A stretch of 63,927 nt of DNA. Origin: a virus. A program made the translations under genes and the position numbers. Below the pieces are notes generated by a model that worked only from the letters and a program-made list of their open reading frames with translations, was not told where the DNA came from and did not search any database. Below are positions 48,279 to 55,762 of this stretch, one piece after another. The DNA is taken from positions 1 through 63,927 of IMG/VR virus record IMGVR_UViG_3300048587_000084; one strand, written 5' to 3'. How positions within the stretch are numbered: the first letter of the stretch is position 1; each line of letters opens with the position of its first letter.

Positions 48279-50201
48279 CTACGCCTCGTGGTTATAGCTG
48301 TGGGTTTCTGAATACGAGTTGCTGCTGCTGCCACTGGCCGAACCGTTGCCGCTAAGACTGGCCTGCACGTGCATGGCACTCATCGCACCCGCCGACAGTT
48401 GCGCGCCCATGGCGCCGGCTGCCTTGAGCGCTTCACTCAGGATCTGGGCTTGTGCCAGCAGCCTGCTTTGCCGATCGGTGTACTGGCGGCTGGCGATCTC
48501 GATGCCGGCGATTACGTTGCGCAGTCGCGCCTCGATGACCTGCACGCGCAGGTTTCGCTCGGTGCTGTCGGCCTGCAGCTCTGCGGAGTAGCGCCCGAGG
48601 TCTGCCCGGAACCCTTCGGCCTTGGCCTGGATCTCGGACACCTCGGCGCGGACGCGGTCGCTCTCGGCGCGCGTGGCGCTGTCGAACTTCTGCACGCTGG
48701 CCAGCAGAGCATCACGGCGCGCGCCGATGCGGCCGAGCTTGATGTTCTCGGTCGTTCCGAAAGCATCGACGGTGGCCGCGAACGCGCGCGACTCACTGTC
48801 ATACATGCCAGCGCGCGCCGCGGCTGCGCGGGTCTGCGCCTCGTAGGCGTCGAACTCCACCTTGCGCGCGCCGATGCGCTCTGCCCACGCCTGTACCTCG
48901 GTGCGGTAGATGTCGGCCTTCGTGCGCTCGATCTCGGCGTTGGCCTGCGCCGCGCTGATGTCGGCGCGGTAGATCTCCACCAGGTTCTTGATCGCGTCCA
49001 AGCGCGCCGAATACTGGCGGATCAGCTGCTCGTTGACCGTACCCTTGAGCGCCTCGGCCTCGATGTAGAGTTTCAGCGCTTCCAGCGGCGCCAGCGCAGC
49101 GCGCAGCTGCGCCTCGAAGATCTGCACCTTGACCGAGCGGGCGGCCTGTTTGCTGTTGAACAGCGCGATGTAGACGTTGACCAGCGCCACTTCGGCGGCT
49201 GATCGCTGCACCGCAGCTTCCAGCGCGCGCGACGCAGCGGCGTTGAACAGCCCGATCAGCATCGTTTCGCACGCGATTCCCTGCGACACGGCGTTGCGCA
49301 GGTTTTCCTGCTCCCACTCTGCGCTCTTGATATAGATCTCGCGACTGAGTACCTGGCTGGCGAGCTGGTTGCGCTCGATGACCTGCGCCACCGCATCCAC
49401 CAGCACGCCGGGCGGCAGCTCGTAGCCGCGGGCAGCAATCGCCGCGTGCGTGTCGTCGATCGCCTTGCGCGCGGCGGTGTCCTCACGAGCGCGGCCGCGC
49501 TCGAACAGCGCTACCTCGACAGCCGGGTGCATGCCGGTGCCACCAGCCATCCAGCGGCGGATCTGCGCCGTGATGTCGGCTTGTAGCGTGGCCGTATAGG
49601 TCGGCTCGGTATAGCTGAACCCGGCGCTTGGCATCGGACCCTGATACTGCGGATCTTCGCCTGCTTCGAGCGTCGGCAGCGTCGGGAACGCCACTTGCGG
49701 GATGGTGATCTCGATCAGCGTCGGTTCCGGCACGTTCGGCAGCATCGGACGCTCCGGAATGACGATCTCGGCCAGCGTTGGCGCTGTTGGTGCGTCGCTA
49801 ACCTGAATCGGTGCCGGCGGGCGTGGCACCTCGAAGCTGGTGATCGACGGCGTGAACGTCGGCGCCGTGCCCCAGGTGATGCCCTCGTCGAAACTGAGCG
49901 TTTCGTAGTTCGGCATCACAAACGGGTCGATCTCGCCCAGCAACGTCACATCCGGGGTATTCAGCTGCGCGCGCGGCGGCAAAGTAACGTCAGGAATCGT
50001 GATCGCAGGTGGAGGTGTATCTCCGGGCAGAAACCTGCCAATTCCCTGCAGGCCCTCGATTGCGGTGAATACGACGTCACTGAACTGGTTTACGCGCTCA
50101 TCCATCGCCGCCATCTGCTGCACGACAACGCCCGCCGGGAACTCATACACGTATGGCATTGACGGCACTTCTGGGAATGTTACATCGGGCTGGAGCGGCA
50201 T
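48279..50201 (-). CDS. Coiled-coil virion/ejection protein candidate
   Basis: A 640-residue protein. The first 200 residues are a Pro-rich beta-type region with repeated I-P-x-V-T-L-P motifs; residues 200-590 are a nearly continuous alpha-helical coil (EIERTKADIYRTEVQAWAER and similar) rich in Ala and Glu; the tail is Ser/Gly-rich (GNGSASGSSSNSYS). Long helical proteins between tail and giant genes suggest an internal core or ejection function. The start overlaps the preceding gene. Confidence 0.6.
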   Translation of the reverse strand: MPLQPDVTFPEVPSMPYVYEFPAGVVVQQMAAMDERVNQFSDVVFTAIEGLQGIGRFLPGDTPPPAITIPDVTLPPRAQLNTPDVTLLGEIDPFVMPNYETLSFDEGITWGTAPTFTPSITSFEVPRPPAPIQVSDAPTAPTLAEIVIPERPMLPNVPEPTLIEITIPQVAFPTLPTLEAGEDPQYQGPMPSAGFSYTEPTYTATLQADITAQIRRWMAGGTGMHPAVEVALFERGRAREDTAARKAIDDTHAAIAARGYELPPGVLVDAVAQVIERNQLASQVLSREIYIKSAEWEQENLRNAVSQGIACETMLIGLFNAAASRALEAAVQRSAAEVALVNVYIALFNSKQAARSVKVQIFEAQLRAALAPLEALKLYIEAEALKGTVNEQLIRQYSARLDAIKNLVEIYRADISAAQANAEIERTKADIYRTEVQAWAERIGARKVEFDAYEAQTRAAAARAGMYDSESRAFAATVDAFGTTENIKLGRIGARRDALLASVQKFDSATRAESDRVRAEVSEIQAKAEGFRADLGRYSAELQADSTERNLRVQVIEARLRNVIAGIEIASRQYTDRQSRLLAQAQILSEALKAAGAMGAQLSAGAMSAMHVQASLSGNGSASGSSSNSYSETHSYNHEA

Positions 50202-51412
50202 CAGAGTCTCCTGGACGTCTGCAACGCGATTGGCGTCATGTCATGTATGGCGAACGGCACGCCGTCCTCAGTGGTCACGGTGATGCGGTAGTACCGATTG
50301 CGTAGCCCGCGCCCGAACTTGCAGCGCGTTGTGACTGGCACAGCGGCCGCGCGCGCCGGAACGGTGTAGTCATAGGTAACTTCCTCGCTGCCTTCCTGCG
50401 TGTTGCCCACGGATACCAGCAACCCGGACTCGCCGGTGAGCGCGAGATACACGCCCTCCATGCGCCACTGCTCGATCGGGCGTCCGTACTTGTTGGCGGC
50501 CAGATCAGCCGTGTCGAGTAGCCCGGTGCTGAACGCTTGCGACGTGAGCGCCGCGCCCTGGTCGGTGGCACCGGTCATGGCCACGATGCCGGCGTCAGTG
50601 CCCAGCAGCAGTAGCCCGAACGCGCTGCATGAGCTGTTGGCCGGCGTGTTGCTGTACTGGCTGATCGCCAGCAGGTCAGTGCTTGCCGTCCACGCGCCGT
50701 CGATCGCGTCCTCGCTGGTGCGTAGCTGGTCGTCGGCATAGGCTTGGTCGTACAGCGACAGCTGCAGTGCCGTGCTCCACGCCAGCGCATCGCTGCCGCG
50801 CGCAGCATCGGCGTAGTTACCCCTGAACCGCAGCGTGTAGCTGAACGTGTCGCTGGCTGTCGCGCCATCGGCGTAGGCCTTGCGCAGCTTCATGCGCCTG
50901 CTGAGCGCGTCATTGCCGGTGGCGCCATCGGTGTAGATGCCGCGGGACCGCGGCAGGAACACCTCACTGGCAGTCGCCGCGTCCGTGACCGCACACACCA
51001 GCCGCATGTGTGGTGTCAGCGTTTCGCTCGCGCGTGCGCCGTCGGTCAGCGATATGCCGTAGCGCCAGCTCCAGGTTACTGAATCACCACCGGTCGCTTC
51101 ATCGGTCGCCGTTGCGCGGCTACGGGGCAGGAATGCGTCGCTTCCTGTGGCGCCGTCGGAATACTGCCGCGTGAGTGCCATGTGCGGCGTAAGCACGTCG
51201 CCAGCAGTGGCGCCGTCGATGATCGCGGCGCGGCCTGCGCACGACAGCGCGTCATCAGCGGTGGCGCCATCGGACAGCACTACCTTGCCGCTCATTGCCA
51301 GCGCATCGGCGCCTGTGGCCGCGTCGGTCAGCGCATAGACCCACCGGAACGTTAGGCTTTCGCTCGCGGTTGCGCCGTCAGTGTAGTGCTCGCATTGGTC
51401 AGCCATCGACAA
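50201..51412 (-). CDS. DGATASD-repeat structural protein
   Basis: A 403-residue protein. Residues 1-245 are about a dozen units spaced roughly 20-30 residues, each centred on DGATASDxL or a close variant (TDGATASESL, SDGATADDAL, IDGATAGDVL, YADGATASDTF). The C-terminal 155 residues form a different, probably beta-sandwich domain (AFGLLLLGTDAGIVAMTGAT, EVTYDYTVPARAAAVPV). It overlaps neighbouring structural genes, so a tail or fibre-linked role is likely. No family recognised. Confidence 0.68.
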   Translation of the reverse strand: MSMADQCEHYTDGATASESLTFRWVYALTDAATGADALAMSGKVVLSDGATADDALSCAGRAAIIDGATAGDVLTPHMALTRQYSDGATGSDAFLPRSRATATDEATGGDSVTWSWRYGISLTDGARASETLTPHMRLVCAVTDAATASEVFLPRSRGIYTDGATGNDALSRRMKLRKAYADGATASDTFSYTLRFRGNYADAARGSDALAWSTALQLSLYDQAYADDQLRTSEDAIDGAWTASTDLLAISQYSNTPANSSCSAFGLLLLGTDAGIVAMTGATDQGAALTSQAFSTGLLDTADLAANKYGRPIEQWRMEGVYLALTGESGLLVSVGNTQEGSEEVTYDYTVPARAAAVPVTTRCKFGRGLRNRYYRITVTTEDGVPFAIHDMTPIALQTSRRL

Positions 51413-53912
51413 CTCCGACGTATGTAGCCTGGTTGCGGGTCAGCTCGTTGATCAGCGGACCACCCGCCACGCGGAACTCGCTGGCGTTGGGGTGCGGGTC
51501 GTACTGTGTCTGCTCGCGATCGCCGAGCGTATTGCGTGTCGATGCGATGTACTGCTTCTCAAACGTGAGCGGGTCCGGGCTGGTCCGGCTCCACTGGTCA
51601 ACCGCATTGGTCATCAGCCCGACCTGCGTGCGTTGATCGACCTGTATCGGCGACAGCTGGCTGGCGTTGTAGAGCATGACCGTCAGGTCTACTCGATCAA
51701 CATTGACTTCCGATGTCCACGCCGGCAGCGGTGGTAGCGGGTTGTCGTAGACCATTTGATCGGCGTTGTCGCAGACACTGGCCCATGAGCCCTGGTCGGC
51801 GTCCTCGCTGCACGGGTAGTCGCTGCGACTCTCTGACCACACCGTGCGCGCTGTCACCGGCCCGCAGCCCGCGGGGTGCTCTGATCGCGGTTGCCCGGAG
51901 CGACTGTAAACGGTGTACCCGGCGAAGTTGCGCCATGTCGGATAGCGATGCGGGTCGCCCAGGTGCACATACACCCACGTCTGACTGAACGATCGCGTTC
52001 CCCACCCGTAGTGATAGGCGTAGTAGTACGCCGATCGATCAAAGAACGGCACGCGCACCGTAGCCCCAATTCGCGGGCCTGATTCAATCAACGTGGTTCC
52101 ATGGCGTTTGAACGTCCGTCGGCGCGACATAACGCCGTGCGGCGGGTAATTGATGTCATCCGCCACGATGACGCGTGTGTAACCGATTGCGTTTGCCGTC
52201 AGCGTGTAGGTTTCGCGGTACTCGTGCGCATCAGCGCGGTCGTCGGCATCGGTCGTGAACATCGTTGGCTGCACTGTTGCCGGTGCCGTGCTGGTAGTTC
52301 GCGTCCATGACCCTTGGTACTGACACTCCTCGAAGGTGTCGTCGTCGCTTGGCGCTGCTGGCCGCGGGTCGCTGAGAAACGACACAGTCTTGAGGATGTC
52401 CCCGTGGTGCAATACGTGAACTACCGTTTCGCAGCGCGGGGCGGGTGAGATATTTGGCCCGAACTGCTGCCGCATCTTGTGGCTGATGCAGTAGCCCAAC
52501 ATCGGCTCCGGAAACTGAATCCAAGGCTGATACAGGCCTGGCCAATACAGCTTGCCTTCCTGCATCTGCCGTACCGATCCAGTCGCCTGCGCAATTGGAT
52601 CAAGCGTGATTCCGCGCAACATAGCGACAGCCGCCGCAGTTGATGACTGCGCCAGAACGCCCTGGCACTGGGTTCGCGTCATCCTGTTCGCCTTGGCGGT
52701 CAGCCAACGCTTTTCATCGCCGCCGATCTGCGCCAGATCCAAGCGGCGAATGACTCCGCGCGCTTCCGGAGCAGGCTCTACGGTGATCGTTGCCCCAACC
52801 GACAGCTGAATGGCGTACCACACGCCTCGCTGCACCCGATCGGACTCGTACCGCCATGCCGTGACGTGCGCCTCGCTGCCTCGCTGGTTGAAGCTCCAGC
52901 CCATGGCGGTGCTGTACGGGCTGTGATGGTCGTAAAGCGGTTCGAGGTCTTCCGGCGTCAGCAACTCCTGCACGTAACCGGCACGAATCGCCTGTGTGAG
53001 CGCGTCTCCAGTCGGGAATGCCTCACCAGTCGGCCATCCACCGAACGCTTCGAGCGCCGTCAGCGCCGGCGTGTCTCCGAGCGCTTCGAGCTTCTGCCGA
53101 AACCGCTCGTCTTGCTGCGTCACCTCGTTGAGCGGTAAAGGCATCGCGAGAACGCCGCTTTGCACGCTGATCTCGATCAGCCACAGTACGTCATCGGCCG
53201 CTGTCGTGATTCCGTGCGTGCGCGCGAACGACCAGTCGTAGAGCACGCGGCGGCCTGTACTTCTGACACGTTGCTCATAGGCCGGCAGGATCTGTCGACG
53301 CGCAGCGTCAACCCCATATTTTGTCAGCAACGGCGGCTCGTTGTCATAGCGGCTGCGGTCCGGCTCCTTGCCGAACCCCAGCAGCATCTGCACGACCTGG
53401 CACATCTTGCCCGAGTACAACGTCGGCACCACGCGCATGGTCTGCGCGGGCCGGATCACGCCCGTCATTTGCTTCCACCGGGCTTCGAGCGCGTCGTCCG
53501 GCTTGATGGCAAGCCGTTCATTGAGTGCCGCCCCAGATGGCAGGTCGAACACGGTAGCGCAGTACGGCGTTGGCCAGAACGACTCCATCGTCGGCGGCCT
53601 TTCTTCCTGCTCGACCAGTACCGAGCGGAGTGCCACACCAGACAGAAAGTCCGGAACGTCGGTGACTGCCCTGTATCTGCTGTCAGCGGATTCCTTTGCT
53701 GAGTAGCCCGCCGTAATGACGGCCTTGGCAATGCCTGGCCCAATGAATGCCACCACGTAGGCCTTGTCCGACAGCCGCATCTGCGTCGACGCGGTTTCAG
53801 CGCCGCTTCCGCCGAGCTTGGCGCGCAGTGCCTCAAGACACTTGCGCGCCATCTTGACGTGCCTACCCGCCTCGATTGGATCGCCCTCGAAGGCGATCGA
53901 GTCGACCGCCAT
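51399..53912 (-). CDS. Large structural protein of unknown function
   Basis: An 837-residue protein. The N-terminal 430 residues are mixed (AYVVAFIGPGIAKAVITAGY, MAMPLPLNEVTQQDERFRQ-type helices); the C-terminal half is beta-rich with many Tyr and Trp (SAYYYAYHYGWGTRSFSQTW). It lies in the tail block before the DGATASD-repeat gene and overlaps it. Size and place suit a tail tube or internal tail component; no homologue is recognised. Confidence 0.6.
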   Translation of the reverse strand: MAVDSIAFEGDPIEAGRHVKMARKCLEALRAKLGGSGAETASTQMRLSDKAYVVAFIGPGIAKAVITAGYSAKESADSRYRAVTDVPDFLSGVALRSVLVEQEERPPTMESFWPTPYCATVFDLPSGAALNERLAIKPDDALEARWKQMTGVIRPAQTMRVVPTLYSGKMCQVVQMLLGFGKEPDRSRYDNEPPLLTKYGVDAARRQILPAYEQRVRSTGRRVLYDWSFARTHGITTAADDVLWLIEISVQSGVLAMPLPLNEVTQQDERFRQKLEALGDTPALTALEAFGGWPTGEAFPTGDALTQAIRAGYVQELLTPEDLEPLYDHHSPYSTAMGWSFNQRGSEAHVTAWRYESDRVQRGVWYAIQLSVGATITVEPAPEARGVIRRLDLAQIGGDEKRWLTAKANRMTRTQCQGVLAQSSTAAAVAMLRGITLDPIAQATGSVRQMQEGKLYWPGLYQPWIQFPEPMLGYCISHKMRQQFGPNISPAPRCETVVHVLHHGDILKTVSFLSDPRPAAPSDDDTFEECQYQGSWTRTTSTAPATVQPTMFTTDADDRADAHEYRETYTLTANAIGYTRVIVADDINYPPHGVMSRRRTFKRHGTTLIESGPRIGATVRVPFFDRSAYYYAYHYGWGTRSFSQTWVYVHLGDPHRYPTWRNFAGYTVYSRSGQPRSEHPAGCGPVTARTVWSESRSDYPCSEDADQGSWASVCDNADQMVYDNPLPPLPAWTSEVNVDRVDLTVMLYNASQLSPIQVDQRTQVGLMTNAVDQWSRTSPDPLTFEKQYIASTRNTLGDREQTQYDPHPNASEFRVAGGPLINELTRNQATYVGVVDG

Positions 53913-53918
53913 CAGTGA

Positions 53919-54578
53919 TCAGATGTCGGCGAGCGTCAGCGTGTAGTCGGCGTCGAACAGCAGTCCATTGGGGAGGACCAGCTGCGTCGGCGTGCGCACC
54001 GCATTGACCAGGATGCCCGTCGTGCCGCCACGCGTGGCCACGGTGTTGAGCCCGAACCCGTTGACGTTGATCGACGTGGTGGCAACGATCGTGAAGCGCG
54101 CCAGCGATGCGGTGTTGCTGATCGACTTGGCTGCCGCGGTGCCATCCACCCATTCCGGCCGCGTCGCCTCCGAGTAGCCCTCGGTGGTGCTGGTGATCTC
54201 GGTGGCGTTGGCCGCGTAGTTGGCCGCCGTCCAGTTGGATGCCGGGTCAACTGCGCCGCTGCTCATGCCAAGGTAGAAGCTGGTCGGCTTCGCTGTGGCT
54301 CCAAGGTACACCGCCAGCGCAGCGGTCAGGCCTTCGTCGGTCCACAAGTTGTGTGCCGGCTCGAAGCTCATCGCGCCGTCCGGCGTGCTGAAGTGGAACC
54401 AGCCGCCCAGCTGCAGCTCTCGCTTGATCAGCACGCCCTTGTCGTTCATGGCGTAGTCGCCATTGCGCACGGCGCGCAGGATTTCGAGCCGGTGGCGCAT
54501 CACGCGGTTCTTGGCCTTGAGAATGCGAGACAGCAGCGCCCGACTGTGCCCGAAGCACAGATTCATGATTTCGCCCAT
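53919..54578 (-). CDS. Tail-associated protein
   Basis: A 219-residue protein. After a basic start (LLSRILKAKNRVMRHRLEIL) come GGWFHFSTPDGAMSFEPAHN, LWTDEGLTAALAVYLGA and SFYLGMSSGAVDPAS, segments I recognise from short-tailed phage structural proteins. AGGAG lies upstream of the ATG at 54578. Probably a tail or head-tail component; exact role unknown. Confidence 0.62.
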   Translation of the reverse strand: MGEIMNLCFGHSRALLSRILKAKNRVMRHRLEILRAVRNGDYAMNDKGVLIKRELQLGGWFHFSTPDGAMSFEPAHNLWTDEGLTAALAVYLGATAKPTSFYLGMSSGAVDPASNWTAANYAANATEITSTTEGYSEATRPEWVDGTAAAKSISNTASLARFTIVATTSINVNGFGLNTVATRGGTTGILVNAVRTPTQLVLPNGLLFDADYTLTLADI

Positions 54579-54589
54579 TGGTGGTGCTC

Positions 54590-55762
54590 CTACGTTTCGA
54601 GAAACGCCGTGATCCGGCGGTCGTGAACAACCAGAGATCCGCGTTGCGCGGCCCCGGAACTGAATGTCTTTGCGCGCGGCTCGATGACCTGTCCGCTGGA
54701 AGTGCCAAACGCAAACCCGCGGCGACCGAACCAGCACGCTGCGCGTGTCTGCCCGAGGCCCAGCTCAGCATCAAACAGCGTCGGCTCGACGACTGCGCTG
54801 CAGCCCGGTATCGGCGGAGCGGCCGCTGTCGCCGCCGGGTTCCACGCTGCCGGGTCCGTGCCCGCGAGGAATCTGACGCCCATTGCCGTTGCTACCCACA
54901 CGCCACCCTCGACCGGCTCGACCATCGTCAGCCACGCCGGCATGCGCACAAAAGCGCGCGTCGGCGAGCACAAATGCGTGCGGTACGGCTCGGTGTACCA
55001 AAGCGTGTCGCCGCGGGCGATCAGCAGCCGGCCCATCCACCAACGGACAATGTGCCCGCCTGGCGTGCGGCGCAGGTGCTGCGTCGATGGCGTGGTGCTC
55101 ACGTCTCCGGATCCGATGAGGTACGTGGTCATTCCCGTGGGCACAGTCGCGCACCGGTGCAGCACGTCACCGTTTGCATCCGTTCGGTAGATCCACGCGC
55201 TTGCCGCATCCGCAGGCCATGCCAGCGTCAACGTCAGCCCGCCACCTTCGGCGATTCGTACATACCCGAGCCCGGACAGCGATCCTTCCTCGCCACTGGC
55301 GCCGATATAGCTCAGGCCCACGGCGTAGGTGCCGGCGCGCAGGCCTCCGGATGCGGATGCCGCAACAGCCACCATTGACCCATCGTGCACGCCTACCTGG
55401 CGCGCGCCGGTGCTCGTGATCTGCCCCGTCATGCTGGACTGCGTGAAGTACACGCGGTCAGGCCCTGCCGCAAAGCTCACCGGGCCCGTGCTCGGCAGCG
55501 TCAGCAACGTGGTACGCGTGTAGTCGCTTGCGATGCGCACCAGCGAGGCGCCCACCGCTCCATAGAGCGTCGAGCCATCCGACCATAGCGAGTGCACACC
55601 TGCTACCGCGGACGCCAGCGCCTGGCCGGCGCGCGTCTGCAGCCAGCCATCGCGGTTGATGTCTAAATCGATGCACGTGCGCAGCGCTGACGGGCGCAAA
55701 GCCACGTCGCGACTGATCGTGTCGATGCCGTCAGTGAACGGCCCGATGCGCAGGTCAGTCAT
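54590..55762 (-). CDS. Tail nozzle / stabilisation-like protein (beta-propeller type)
   Basis: A 390-residue, beta-rich protein. It starts MTDLRIGPFTDGIDTISRDV, has repeated blade-like units (GSTLYGAVGASLVRI, DRVYFTQSS, GRLLIARGDTLWYTEPY) and WVATAMGVRFLAGTDPAAWN. This layout is shared with P22 gp10-like and T7 gp12-like hub or nozzle proteins that close the tail below the adaptor. Assignment is from fold-like pattern only. Confidence 0.55.
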   Translation of the reverse strand: MTDLRIGPFTDGIDTISRDVALRPSALRTCIDLDINRDGWLQTRAGQALASAVAGVHSLWSDGSTLYGAVGASLVRIASDYTRTTLLTLPSTGPVSFAAGPDRVYFTQSSMTGQITSTGARQVGVHDGSMVAVAASASGGLRAGTYAVGLSYIGASGEEGSLSGLGYVRIAEGGGLTLTLAWPADAASAWIYRTDANGDVLHRCATVPTGMTTYLIGSGDVSTTPSTQHLRRTPGGHIVRWWMGRLLIARGDTLWYTEPYRTHLCSPTRAFVRMPAWLTMVEPVEGGVWVATAMGVRFLAGTDPAAWNPAATAAAPPIPGCSAVVEPTLFDAELGLGQTRAACWFGRRGFAFGTSSGQVIEPRAKTFSSGAAQRGSLVVHDRRITAFLET

